DNA of 64,000 bases from Phycisphaerae bacterium (lineage in GTDB: Bacteria > Planctomycetota > Phycisphaerae > UBA1845 > UTPLA1): positions 1-64,000 of the forward strand of contig JAKLKO010000009.1 of the NCBI GenBank assembly GCA_023150615.1, read 5' to 3'. The notes under the pieces are model-generated. The model saw only the letters and a program-made list of their open reading frames with translations. It did not search any database and was not told the DNA's origin. This document shows, one piece after another, positions 35,087-43,838 of the stretch. The translations under genes and the position numbers were made by a program. The first letter of the stretch is position 1. Every line of letters starts with the position of its first letter.

Positions 35087-35314
35087 GACGGCAGGTTCTC
35101 CAGGAACGACGGACCGGTTTCACGGCTTTCATCGGTCGGCGCGTCCGTCGATTCTTGAAAAACCCTCCGTAAATTCCCGACCAGCCGCTGACGGCTTATA
35201 GCGGACGTTTCCGGGCGTTTCAATTCACAGGCCGTCGCCTCCTCGCGCTTGTCGACCGCCGGCCACGCCTCTACCATGCGGCCCGTTCTCGATCCGCACG
35301 GAGGGCCGCACGAC

Positions 35315-37078
35315 ATGCCCAAGGAGTGGGTCATCTCGCCGCCGTGGCCCGGACGCCGGTCCGTGTCCGAGCGCCTCGACGTCGCGCCTGCCGTCGCCCA
35401 GGTCCTTTTCAATCGCGGGTTAGCGGACGCCGACGCCATTGCCCGATTCCTTGAACCCCGTATGACGGACCTCTACCCGCCCGAGTCCGTCGCCGGTGTG
35501 GTCCCCGCCGCCGAGCGACTCGTCGACGCCGCCCGCGCCGCGCGGCGGATCGTCCTCTACGGCGATTACGACGTTGATGGCGTTACCGGCGTGGCCATCC
35601 TCTGGCACGCGCTGCGAATGATCGGCGCGAACGCGGAATGGTATGTCCCCCATCGCATCGAAGAAGGCTACGGCCTAAGTCCGGCGGCCATCGGTACCCT
35701 CGCCGACGAAGGCGCCGACGTGATTGTCAGCGTCGACTGCGGAGTTACCGCCATCGAGTCGGCCGCGCTCGCACGCCGGCGCGGCGTCGAGCTCATCATC
35801 ACGGATCACCACGCGCCGCATCGCGATGCCGACGGCCGAACGATCCTGCCGCCCGAGACGCTCATTGTTCACCCGAATCTGCCGGAGGCCGGACCGGGCC
35901 CCGTCGAACCGTGCAACCGCGATCTGTCCGGCGCGGGCGTCGCCTTCAAGCTGGCCTGGGCGATCGCTCAACGCGCCTCGGGAAGCGCGAAGGTCCGTCC
36001 GGACTTCCGGGACTTTCTTGTCAACGCCATGTCCCTGGCGGCGCTGGGGACGATTGCCGACGTCGTGCCGCTGCTCGGCGAGAACCGAGTCATTTCGTTC
36101 CACGGCCTGCGCGGTCTGCCCGCCGCGCGCCTCCCCGGTCTGGTGGCGTTGATGGAGGCGGCGGAGCTGACCGGTGCGCGCCTCACGGGCTACGACATCG
36201 GCTTCAAGCTCGCGCCGCGCCTGAACGCCGTCGGCCGCATGGGACACGCGCGGCTCGCGGTGCAACTGCTGACCCGCGCCGACGACACCGAAGCGCGGCA
36301 GATCGCCCATCACCTCGAAGACCTGAACCGCAAGCGCCGCACCGTCGATCGACGCATCGCCGCCGAAGCGCGCGAGATGGCGCATCGCAGCGGACAGGAT
36401 GCGCCCGAGTGCCGCGCCATCGTTCTCGCCGCCGACGGCTGGCACGCCGGCGTCATCGGCATCGCCGCCGCCCGACTCGTCGACGAATTCCATAAACCCG
36501 TCGTACTGATCGCCCTCGACGGCGAGGCGGGCCAGGGCTCCGCCCGCAGCGTCCCCGGCTTTGCCCTGAACGAGGCGCTGGCCGCGTGCGGTGAGCATCT
36601 GTCCGGTCACGGCGGCCACGCCATGGCGGCCGGTTTGCGGATCGAAGCGTCGAGGGTGCCGGCGTTTCGCGACGCCTTTCACGCGTACGCAACCGCGCGC
36701 CTCAACCGTGCGGCGATGACGCCGCGCTTGATGATCGACGCCGAGGTCGAGCTGGCCGCGCTCGACGAGAAGCTCGTCGACGACTTCGCGCGGCTGGAGC
36801 CCTTCGGCAGCGGCAACCCCGAGCCGTGTCTGTCGACCGACTGGGTCAGCGTGGTCGGCGAGCCGCGCGTCGTCGGCGCGAACGGCGAGCACCTGCAATT
36901 CGTGCTGGTGCAGAACGGGCTTCAGCGCCGCGCGATCGCGTTCGGCCATGCGAAGTACCGCGCGCCGCTGTGTGACGCTCGGCGATGCCGCGTCGCGTTC
37001 GCCCCGATCATCAACGAATTCGGAGGTCGCCGCGCCGTGGAAATACAGGTGCGAGACCTCCAGTTCCCGGCCGCCTGA
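35315..37078 (+). CDS. recJ: Single-stranded-DNA-specific exonuclease RecJ
   Basis: RecJ degrades single-stranded DNA 5' to 3' in recombination and repair. The 587-residue product from the ATG at 35315, nine bases after GGAGGG, has the DHH motifs in order: LYGDYDVDGVTG near residue 83, SVDCGV, TDHHAPH near 164, ALGTIADVVPLLGENR, and RLNAVGRMGHA. The DHHA1 part has SARSVPGF and HGGHAMAAG. The OB-fold end has FGSGNPEP and FGHAKY. The length is normal. Two upstream ATGs are in frame but lack a ribosome-binding site. The next gene starts 12 bp after the stop. Confidence 0.96.
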   Translation: MPKEWVISPPWPGRRSVSERLDVAPAVAQVLFNRGLADADAIARFLEPRMTDLYPPESVAGVVPAAERLVDAARAARRIVLYGDYDVDGVTGVAILWHALRMIGANAEWYVPHRIEEGYGLSPAAIGTLADEGADVIVSVDCGVTAIESAALARRRGVELIITDHHAPHRDADGRTILPPETLIVHPNLPEAGPGPVEPCNRDLSGAGVAFKLAWAIAQRASGSAKVRPDFRDFLVNAMSLAALGTIADVVPLLGENRVISFHGLRGLPAARLPGLVALMEAAELTGARLTGYDIGFKLAPRLNAVGRMGHARLAVQLLTRADDTEARQIAHHLEDLNRKRRTVDRRIAAEAREMAHRSGQDAPECRAIVLAADGWHAGVIGIAAARLVDEFHKPVVLIALDGEAGQGSARSVPGFALNEALAACGEHLSGHGGHAMAAGLRIEASRVPAFRDAFHAYATARLNRAAMTPRLMIDAEVELAALDEKLVDDFARLEPFGSGNPEPCLSTDWVSVVGEPRVVGANGEHLQFVLVQNGLQRRAIAFGHAKYRAPLCDARRCRVAFAPIINEFGGRRAVEIQVRDLQFPAA

Positions 37079-37090
37079 GCGCCCGATCGC

Positions 37091-38752
37091 ATGACGCCGG
37101 TCGAATCACCACCGTCCATCGCCGCTGCAGCGGAGAAACTACCGCCCGGGTTCGACCGCATGGCCCGCGTCGTGATCGTCGCCGCAGTCGCCGGGCTCGG
37201 ACTGAGGGGAATCACCGCCGGCGGCCTCGGCTGGTCCGACGGCCCGCTGCACGCCCTTGACGGCGCACTGCTGCTCGATTTTCTACGCGAGCTTCCGCTC
37301 GATCGTATCCGCGCGTGGGCCGACGAGTTCTATTTGCGGCATCCTTCGATCGGGTTCATCGTCTACTACCCGCCCGGCTACGCGGCCGTCGAAGCGCTGT
37401 TCTACGCCCTCGGCGGCGTGAGCATCGTCACCGCGCGCGTGTGCATTCTCGCGCACGCCGCCGGCGCGAGCCTGCTGCTCTACGACGTGTCGCGGCGATT
37501 GATCGACCGCCGCGCCGCCCTGGCCGCCGCACTTCTGCTCCTGACGTCGCCGCACGGCGCGCAGTGGCTCTTCGACATCATGCTTGAATGGCCCGCGACG
37601 CTCTGGATCCTCGCTACGGTCTGCGCCGCGCTGCGTTTCCGCGAAGATCCGCGCGGGCGCTGGGCAGTCCTCGGCACAATCGCGTTCATCGCCGCGTTTC
37701 TGACGAAGCAGACGGCCGGTTTCATCGGACCGGTCCTCGCAATCCTGCTGCTTGCGGAGCGCCCGGCGCGCGCCGCGATCCGACAACCAGCCGTCTGGAG
37801 CAGCCTGCTCGTCGCCGCGACGTTTCCGCTGATTTACTTGCTCGCCGTGCGCCCATTCACCGCGCTGCCTTCACAACTCCTGCAACTCGAGCGCTCCGAT
37901 GCATTCTTCTACGTCCGGCATTTCGGCGAGACGGCCGGCTGGCCGATGACCGCGCTGGCAATCGTCGGCCTGTTCGCCCTCGTGCGCGAACGCAATCTCC
38001 GCGCGGGCGCGTGGCTCCTCATCTGGTTCATCGCCTGGACGGCGTTTTCGTCCGTCATCGCCGCCAAGGAGCCGCGCTACTTCTTCTTCGCGCTTCCACC
38101 GATGGCCGTCCTGGCCGGCGCGTGCAGCGGCATCATGCTCCGCGACCGTCGCATTGGCGCCTTCGTCGTTGCCTGGGTTGTCGGGCTGCAGGCGCTCTCG
38201 GCCGTTCGTGAGCACCCGCGCTACCTGCCGCGCTACGACATGGCCGTCCGGGCGCTGCTCGCGTGCGACGATGCCGATCTCGTCCTGGTCGACGCGGTTC
38301 GCGACGGCCAGTTCATCTTCGACGCCTACTGCGACCCGACGGCGCGGAATCGCCTCATTCCCCTGCGGGCGAGCAAGCTGCTTTACGCCCGCGCGGCGCG
38401 CGAGAAATACGGCTACCAGCAGTTCGTGAATTCGCCGCAGGACTGTGTGGACCTGCTCGCGCGCTACGGCGTTCGATACGTGCTCATCGAGTCGGCGCTG
38501 CCGCGGACCGACTACCGCGATGCCGATCCGCCGCCGCGCGCCATGCTGCGTCAGGCGCTGGCCGACGCCGATCGCTTCGAGCCGTTGCACGCTTGGCCGC
38601 TCCGCTGCGACGATCCGGCCTGGAACGACGTGGAGCTGCGGCTGTATCGCGTTCGAGTCGCCCCCACGACGCGCCCGGCCACGATCACGCTGCCCATGCC
38701 GAGCATGGGCCGCGCGATCACGCTCCCGCTTCCGCCGCGCGACCGGCAATAG
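37091..38752 (+). CDS. GT-C-like polytopic membrane glycosyltransferase family protein
   Basis: The 553-residue product carries about 10-11 membrane helices in residues 25-370, then an outer domain. The first outer loop has the acidic SDGPLHALDG and is followed by YYPPGYAAVEALFYALGG, as in family 39/ArnT-like lipid-linked sugar transferases. AKEPRYFFFALPPMAVLAG is the last family-like helix. The C-terminal domain (about 390-553) is soluble and unassigned. A sugar transfer on the outer side of the inner membrane is likely, but neither donor nor acceptor can be named. It starts 12 bp after recJ and may be co-transcribed. A similar gene occurs at 50119-51717. Confidence 0.75.
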   Translation: MTPVESPPSIAAAAEKLPPGFDRMARVVIVAAVAGLGLRGITAGGLGWSDGPLHALDGALLLDFLRELPLDRIRAWADEFYLRHPSIGFIVYYPPGYAAVEALFYALGGVSIVTARVCILAHAAGASLLLYDVSRRLIDRRAALAAALLLLTSPHGAQWLFDIMLEWPATLWILATVCAALRFREDPRGRWAVLGTIAFIAAFLTKQTAGFIGPVLAILLLAERPARAAIRQPAVWSSLLVAATFPLIYLLAVRPFTALPSQLLQLERSDAFFYVRHFGETAGWPMTALAIVGLFALVRERNLRAGAWLLIWFIAWTAFSSVIAAKEPRYFFFALPPMAVLAGACSGIMLRDRRIGAFVVAWVVGLQALSAVREHPRYLPRYDMAVRALLACDDADLVLVDAVRDGQFIFDAYCDPTARNRLIPLRASKLLYARAAREKYGYQQFVNSPQDCVDLLARYGVRYVLIESALPRTDYRDADPPPRAMLRQALADADRFEPLHAWPLRCDDPAWNDVELRLYRVRVAPTTRPATITLPMPSMGRAITLPLPPRDRQ

Positions 38753-38912
38753 CGCGTTCGCGTCGTAGCGCCGGCCGACCTTATCGGCATCGATCGTCGG
38801 TGCGGGTTCTCGAATCCCGATTTGCCCGCGCAGCGCGCATATCGTAGGTTTTGTTCGCTCGCGGATGTCGAGCACGACTCGAACGGAGGGGACCTCAAAC
38901 CGCACGAGTCGT

Positions 38913-38998
38913 TCTGTAGGCGGCAAAAAACTTCGAACGGGTTTCCTCAAGGGCTCCCTGACTTCGAGCGGGGCCCCGGTCTGGCTGCCTCCTACAGA
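38913..38998 (+). promoter_or_regulatory. folK leader: Possible antiterminator arm pair upstream of folK
   Basis: TCTGTAGGCGGCA (38913-38925) can pair with TGCCTCCTACAGA (38986-38998), 12 of 13 bases. The second arm overlaps the loop and 3' arm of the terminator at 38970-39019, so the two folds exclude each other, as in attenuators and some riboswitches. No leader peptide is seen. The other bases of the 38753-39120 gap show no gene, and no known riboswitch consensus was recognised. Confidence 0.45.
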
Positions 38999-39019
38999 CC
39001 GCGGGCCCCCAACTTTTTT
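38970..39019 (+). terminator. Strong Rho-independent terminator in the recJ-folK gap
   Basis: GGGGCCC-CGGTCTG pairs with CAGACCG-C-GGGCCCC over 14 bp with a single bulged C and an 11-base loop; CAAC and a run of six T follow. It would stop transcription coming from recJ and the 37091 gene, or regulate read-through into folK, which begins 101 bp further on. Confidence 0.8.
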
Positions 39020-39120
39020 GAGAGATCGCCCGCACGTCACGTGGATTCACTCGCGCGCTGCGAGTCACCGCATCGCCGCGCTTTGCATGCACCGCCCTCG
39101 CCCGGTACGTTTCCCGTCTC

Positions 39121-39612
39121 ATGGCCCGCCCCGCCGGACACGTCGCCTACATCGCGCTCGGCGCCAATCTGGGACCCCGCGAAAAAAACATCGCCGCCGC
39201 CCTCAACGCCCTCGAACACACCCGCGGCATTACCGTCGAGCGCGTATCCAACCTCTACGAAACCGAGGCGGTCGGCGGTCCGCCCGGCCAGCCCGCGTAC
39301 GTCAACGCCGCGGCGCGATTGCGCGTCACGCTCACGCCCGAGCGACTGCTCGCCGTGCTCCAGCAGATCGAGACCTCGCTCGGCCGTGAACGCCGCGAGC
39401 GCTGGGCGCCCCGGACGATCGACCTCGACATCCTGTTCTTCGATGACCGGGTGATGAGCGACGACAACCTGTCGATCCCGCACCCGCTGATGCACGAGCG
39501 CCGTTTCGTGCTCGAACCGCTCGCCGAGATCGCCCCCAACGTCCGCCATCCCACGCTCGGCCTCACGCCGCGAGAGCTGCTCGATTCCTTCGGCGAACTC
39601 TCCTTCGACTGA
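39121..39612 (+). CDS. folK: 2-amino-4-hydroxy-6-hydroxymethyldihydropteridine pyrophosphokinase
   Basis: HPPK transfers pyrophosphate from ATP to hydroxymethyl-dihydropterin in folate synthesis. The 163-residue protein has the standard motifs: YIALGANLGPREKNI at the start, SNLYETEAVGGPPGQPAYVNA, RERRERWAPRTIDLDILFF near residues 90-103 with the magnesium-binding DLD, and IPHPLMHERRFVLEPLAEI. It lies behind the terminator/antiterminator leader and is convergent with the HMG-CoA lyase gene, 14 bp apart. Other folate genes are not in the direct vicinity; a 5-formyl-THF cyclo-ligase lies at 58157. Confidence 0.97.
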   Translation: MARPAGHVAYIALGANLGPREKNIAAALNALEHTRGITVERVSNLYETEAVGGPPGQPAYVNAAARLRVTLTPERLLAVLQQIETSLGRERRERWAPRTIDLDILFFDDRVMSDDNLSIPHPLMHERRFVLEPLAEIAPNVRHPTLGLTPRELLDSFGELSFD

Positions 39613-39626
39613 CGATGGGCGCGGCG

Positions 39627-40541
39627 CTACGGCGCGGGCATCGGTCGCAGCCGGCGCAGGTTGCGCGATGACAACTCGCGACCCAGCACGCCGCGGATGT
39701 ATGCCGATGCCTCGATCAGCTTGTCGAGATCGACGCCCGTCGCGATGCCCATGCGCTCCAGAAGATAGACCAGGTCCTCGGTCGCAAGGTTGCCCGCCGC
39801 GCCGGGGGCGAACGGACATCCGCCCAATCCGCCCGCCGACGCATCAAACGTCGCGATCCCCAGCTCCAGCCCGGCGCAGACGTTCGCCAGCGCCGTTCCG
39901 TAGGTGTCGTGTAAATGCAGCGCGATGCGATCGGGCGTGACGTTTTGGAGCAGCGCCCCGACCGTTCGACTCACGTCGGTCGGAACGGCCGCGCCGATCG
40001 TGTCGCTGATGGCGACTTCGTCGACGCCCATCGCGAGCAGCGCTTCGGTCACCTCGCACACGCGCTGCGGCGCGACCGGCCCTTCGTACGGACACACAAA
40101 GCACGCCGAGACGTAACCGCGCACGGTCAGTCCACCGCTCGTCGCGCGTCGCACGACGTCACGGAACACCTCGAGCGATTGCGCGATCGTCATCCCGATG
40201 TTGCGCTGTGTGAACGTCTCCGACGCGGCCGTGAAAACGGCGATCCGTGAGATGCCGCTCTCAACCGCGCGCTCGAGCCCTTTTTCGTTCGGCACGAGCG
40301 CGGAGTAGCGGATTGCGCCCAGCCGCGGAAGCGACGCGATCAGTTCCGAGGCATCGGCAAGCTGCGGCACGCGCGATGGATGCACGAACGACGTGACTTC
40401 GATGTCCGTCAGTCCCGCCGCAACGAGCATTTCGATGAAGCGACGCTTGTGTTCGGTTGCGATCGGCTCGCGCTCGTTCTGCAGCCCGTCGCGCGGACCG
40501 ACCTCCACGATCGTCGCACGCCGCGGCGGTTCAGCCGCCAT
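39627..40541 (-). CDS. Hydroxymethylglutaryl-CoA lyase
   Basis: This enzyme splits HMG-CoA into acetoacetate and acetyl-CoA, the last step of leucine breakdown. The 304-residue protein opens IVEVGPRDGLQNE with the metal and substrate residues. It has TSFVHPSRVPQLADA, the metal-binding HLHDTYGTA and the catalytic loop GLGGCPFAPGAAGN with its Cys. The length is typical of bacterial enzymes. Its start overlaps the end of the biotin carrier gene by 11 bp, and it is the last gene of the operon. It matches liuE/mvaB-type enzymes. Confidence 0.95.
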   Translation of the reverse strand: MAAEPPRRATIVEVGPRDGLQNEREPIATEHKRRFIEMLVAAGLTDIEVTSFVHPSRVPQLADASELIASLPRLGAIRYSALVPNEKGLERAVESGISRIAVFTAASETFTQRNIGMTIAQSLEVFRDVVRRATSGGLTVRGYVSACFVCPYEGPVAPQRVCEVTEALLAMGVDEVAISDTIGAAVPTDVSRTVGALLQNVTPDRIALHLHDTYGTALANVCAGLELGIATFDASAGGLGGCPFAPGAAGNLATEDLVYLLERMGIATGVDLDKLIEASAYIRGVLGRELSSRNLRRLRPMPAP

Positions 40542-41067
40542 CGGCCGGCTCCTTCAACGTCACGAGCAGCGCGCCCATCTCGACCAACCGCCCGGCACGA
40601 CACTCGACCGCCGTCACCGTCGACGCAAATGGCGCCGAAAGCGTCATCTCCATCTTCATCGAGATCATGACCACCAGCGCATCGCCCGCCGCGACGCGAT
40701 CGCCCGGCCCGACGAGGATCTTCTGGATCGTCCCCGGCATCGGCGCGGTGATCTCGCCCGACGCGGCGATGTGCGCCGGCCGGCTCGCCGATCGACGGGA
40801 TCGCGTTGCCGCCGCGGATTCGAAGCGATAGGTGCACCCGTCGACCCAGACTTCGATCTGTTCATCGACGGTCGCGTAGTAGAACGGGACCACCCGGCCA
40901 TCGAGCGCCAGCCGGCCCTCGCCCTCGCCGGAGCCGATGATCTCGATCGCGCATTCGTCCCGGCCCGCGCGGAAGCGAAACGCGTTTTCGCCGCTCGCAC
41001 GGTCGGGTTGCAGCTCGACCTCGACCGGCACCGTCGTGCCGGCCGGCGTCAACACCAGCCGCGCCAT
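40531..41067 (-). CDS. Biotin carboxyl carrier protein, separate gene (3-methylcrotonyl-CoA carboxylase alpha C-terminal part)
   Basis: The 178-residue product has the biotinyl domain at about residues 110-178: GEITAPMPGTIQKILVGPGD, then SMKMEMTLSAPF, where the lysine of MKM is biotinylated. Residues 1-105 match the BT-type linker that ties carrier and carboxylase in methylcrotonyl-CoA and propionyl-CoA carboxylase alpha chains. The start overlaps the stop of the biotin carboxylase gene (TGATG), so a chain that is normally one polypeptide of about 660-680 residues is here two coupled genes (498 plus 178). It carries CO2 from biotin carboxylase to the carboxyltransferase at 44158-45768. Confidence 0.9.
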   Translation of the reverse strand: MARLVLTPAGTTVPVEVELQPDRASGENAFRFRAGRDECAIEIIGSGEGEGRLALDGRVVPFYYATVDEQIEVWVDGCTYRFESAAATRSRRSASRPAHIAASGEITAPMPGTIQKILVGPGDRVAAGDALVVMISMKMEMTLSAPFASTVTAVECRAGRLVEMGALLVTLKEPADGG

Positions 41068-42563
41068 CAGTATGCCCTCCAGCCGCGCGTCGATCGCCAC
41101 GGCGAGACGGCCTCGTCACTTTCGCCATCACCGGACCCGGCCAGGTGCAGCCCGCCATCGCCGCGGGACGCCCATGCGGCGACGGCCAGCGCCTCGCGCG
41201 AAACGTCCGCCGACGCGATCGAGATCGGATGTTCATCGAGAAAGTGCGTGTGGATCCGCCCGGCGACGAACTCGGGATGCGCGAGGATGTGCTGCAGGTA
41301 CTCGATGTTCGTCCGCACGCCGAGCACGACAAAGTGCCGCAGCGCCCAGCGCATCCGCGCGAGACACTCGTGCCGCGATCCGGCCCAGACGATCAGCTTC
41401 GCCAGCATCGCGTCATAGTGAACGCTGACCTGCGTGCCGGTCGTGACGCCGGTGTCGACGCGAATGCCTGGTCCGGCCGGCGGTAGGAACCGACGCAGCG
41501 TGCCGATCGATGGCAGAAACTGGTTCTCGGGGTCCTCGGCGTAGATGCGGCACTCCATCGCGTGTCCGTCCTGCGAGAGCGCGTCCTGCGTGAACGGCAG
41601 CGGCTCGCCCGCCGCGACGCGAACCTGCGCCGCGACCAGATCGCGATGCGTCGTCAACTCGGTGACCGGGTGTTCGACCTGCAGGCGCGTGTTCACCTCG
41701 AGGAAATAGAATGCCCCCGATTCATCGAGGATGAACTCGACCGTCCCCGCATTCGTGTAGCCGATGGCCCGCGCCGCCGCGACGGCCGCCTCGCCCATCG
41801 CGGCCCGCCGCTCGGGGAAGAGCGCGACGCACGGCGTTTCCTCGATGATCTTCTGGTAGCGGCGCTGGATCGAACACTCGCGCTCGAACAGGTGCACCGC
41901 GCGCCCGTGATGGTCGCCGAAGATCTGGAACTCGACGTGCCGCGGCCGGTCGATGTATTTCTCGAGGAACACCCGATGATCGGAGAACGCCGCCTTCGAC
42001 TCGCGCGACGCCGCCTCGAACGCCGCGGCAAGTTCCGACTCGCCGCGCACGAGACGCATCCCCTTGCCCCCGCCGCCTGCCGCCGCCTTCACCAGAATCG
42101 GATAACCGATCCGCTGCGCCTCGCGCCGCAGCGTCGACGCGTCCGCATCGCCGTCGGTCGACCAGCCCGGCACGACCGGCACGCCGGCCTTCTGCATGAG
42201 ACGCTTCGCGGAGATCTTGTCGCCCATCGCGCGGATCGCCGCCGGCGTCGGGCCGATGAACACGAGGCCCGCGTCGCCGCACGCCTGCGCGAACTCGGCG
42301 TTCTCGGAGAGGAATCCGTAGCCCGGGTGGATCGCCTCCGCCCCGCACGATCGCGCGATCTCGATCAGCCGGTCGCCGCGCAGGTAGGTCTCGGCGGCCG
42401 TCACGCCCACCAGCCGATACGCTTCGTCGGCCCGCGCGACGTGCAGTGCCGTCCGATCGGCGTCCGAATAGACGACCGCCGCGCGAATTCCCATCTCTTG
42501 GAGCGTCTGTGCGATCCGCACGGCGATTTCGCCGCGATTGGCGATCAGCACCTTGCGAAACAT
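41067..42563 (-). CDS. Biotin carboxylase subunit (3-methylcrotonyl-CoA carboxylase type)
   Basis: The 498-residue ATP-dependent enzyme carboxylates biotin. Its motifs are MFRKVLIANRGEIAVRI, EAIHPGYGFLSENAEFA, the Gly-rich loop AAAGGGGKGMRLV near residue 164, ECSIQRRYQKIIEE, and EVNTRLQVEHPVTE near 287-300. The C-terminal part has HAMECRIYAEDPENQFLPS and the SVHYDAMLAKLIVW block. The last 50 residues after the carboxylase core are short because the carrier part is a separate gene. The ATG is coupled to the stop of the hydratase gene (TGATG). It should work with the carboxyltransferase and the carrier to form 3-methylglutaconyl-CoA. Confidence 0.95.
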   Translation of the reverse strand: MFRKVLIANRGEIAVRIAQTLQEMGIRAAVVYSDADRTALHVARADEAYRLVGVTAAETYLRGDRLIEIARSCGAEAIHPGYGFLSENAEFAQACGDAGLVFIGPTPAAIRAMGDKISAKRLMQKAGVPVVPGWSTDGDADASTLRREAQRIGYPILVKAAAGGGGKGMRLVRGESELAAAFEAASRESKAAFSDHRVFLEKYIDRPRHVEFQIFGDHHGRAVHLFERECSIQRRYQKIIEETPCVALFPERRAAMGEAAVAAARAIGYTNAGTVEFILDESGAFYFLEVNTRLQVEHPVTELTTHRDLVAAQVRVAAGEPLPFTQDALSQDGHAMECRIYAEDPENQFLPSIGTLRRFLPPAGPGIRVDTGVTTGTQVSVHYDAMLAKLIVWAGSRHECLARMRWALRHFVVLGVRTNIEYLQHILAHPEFVAGRIHTHFLDEHPISIASADVSREALAVAAWASRGDGGLHLAGSGDGESDEAVSPWRSTRGWRAY

Positions 42564-43357
42564 CAGCCGCCGTCCTTCGCGAGCCACGAGGCCGCGCGCT
42601 TTTCCAGGAACGACTTCAGCCCTTCCTGGCCTTCGGCCGAGACGCGCCGCTCGGCGATCCGTTCCGCGGTCAGCGCCTGCACGCACGGCCAGTCAATCGG
42701 CATCACCTCGTCGATGATCCGTTTCGCGGCCCGCACCGCCTCAGGACCGTTCTTCAGAATCTCCGAGGTGCGTTCCGCGATGCGACGATCCAGATCGTCG
42801 GCCGTCGCGACAACCTCGCTGATCAGCCCGATCCGCCGCGCTTCGTCGGCGCTGAATCGCTCCGCCGTGACGAAGTACCGCCGCGCGTGCCCGGGACCGA
42901 TCTTCCGCAGCACGAACGGCGAGATGACGGCCGGCAGGATGCCCAGTCGCGCCTCGGTCAGGCCGAAGGTCGCCGATTCGACGGCGACGGCCATGTCGCA
43001 CGCGGCGATCAGTCCGACGCCGCCGCCGAGCGCGGTGCCGTGCACGCGGGCAATGACCGGCACCGGGCAATCGTAGATCGACTTCAGCATCGACGACAGC
43101 GCCATCGCGTCGGCGACGTTTTCGTCGAACGAGTAGCCCACCATGCGCTTCATCCAGTTCACGTCGGCTCCGGCGCAAAAGCTCCGGCCCTCGCCGCGAA
43201 GCACGACGACGCGCACGTCGCATCGCGCCGCGATCTGCGCGAACGCATCGGTCAGCTCGCGGATCATCTCGTCGTTGAAGGCGTTGTGCAGGTCGGCGCG
43301 ATCGAGCACGATCCTCGCGATCCCTGCCTCCACCGCCTCGCGAATGTATTCCGCCAT
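42563..43357 (-). CDS. Enoyl-CoA hydratase/isomerase family, likely methylglutaconyl-CoA hydratase
   Basis: The 264-residue crotonase-fold protein has the oxyanion motifs RGEGRSFCAGADVNWMKR and ARVHGTALGGGVGLIAACDM, and AVESATFGLTEARLGILPAVISPF downstream. In the operon order it lies between the carboxyltransferase and biotin carboxylase genes, as liuC does in leucine clusters, which is why I call it the methylglutaconyl-CoA hydratase making HMG-CoA. General crotonase motifs alone do not fix the substrate. The stop overlaps the carboxylase start. Confidence 0.88.
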   Translation of the reverse strand: MAEYIREAVEAGIARIVLDRADLHNAFNDEMIRELTDAFAQIAARCDVRVVVLRGEGRSFCAGADVNWMKRMVGYSFDENVADAMALSSMLKSIYDCPVPVIARVHGTALGGGVGLIAACDMAVAVESATFGLTEARLGILPAVISPFVLRKIGPGHARRYFVTAERFSADEARRIGLISEVVATADDLDRRIAERTSEILKNGPEAVRAAKRIIDEVMPIDWPCVQALTAERIAERRVSAEGQEGLKSFLEKRAASWLAKDGG

Positions 43358-43389
43358 GAAATCGTCGTCCGATCGCCCGTGAACGATGA

Positions 43390-43828
43390 CTACGGTCTCG
43401 AGCGCTTGACCGTACTGCGGGCCCTTGCGGCGTTACGAGGGGTGACGGACGCTCGAGCGATCGCGCTCGTCTGGCCTTGCCCGTTCATCGACCTCGTTTG
43501 CAATGCCCTGACCGCCTGAAGCAGGCCATTCAGCCTTGATTCTATGATATCCCCGACGGTCTCGGACTGAAGGTCGGAATAACCGTGAACGAGGATATGG
43601 CGAATCGCGATGATCCGCCGGTCGTCCGGCCCCCTGGCGGCAATCTCCGGCGCGACGCGAGGGAGTTGCAGGAGCCATTCGCCGATGACCTGGACGTCTT
43701 CGCTCGATTGCAGACCGAAATGGCCGGATTGTCCGAAAGTCCGCAACCGTTCTCGATCGTGTGAATCGAATCAGAAACTCACAACGCTCGCGCATGTCGG
43801 CGATGTACTTCGCGGGATCATGCGCCAT
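43390..43828 (-). pseudogene. hepT: HepT-type toxin (RNase/HEPN family), frameshifted
   Basis: The first part starts at the ATG at 43828 and reads MAHDPAKYIADMRERCEFLI, then FRSAIER. Homology continues one frame over with VQVIGEWLLQLPRVAPEIAA and RRIIAIRHILVHGYSDL, the RX4HXY RNase motif. An extra base near 43696-43703 explains this, as removing one A gives a continuous HepT. The second frame also runs about 35 residues past the usual HepT end. HepT toxins are HEPN-fold RNases held in check, and AMPylated, by the MNT antitoxin encoded just upstream. As it stands, the toxin is broken, unless the shift is a sequencing error. Confidence 0.75.
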
Positions 43829-43838
43829 AGAGATCCTC

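Noticed and set aside
38865..39389. Open frame that begins in the folK leader and runs through folK
   Set aside because: It is out of frame with folK and reads Arg/Ser/Thr-rich shadow sequence; the leader has a terminator in it.
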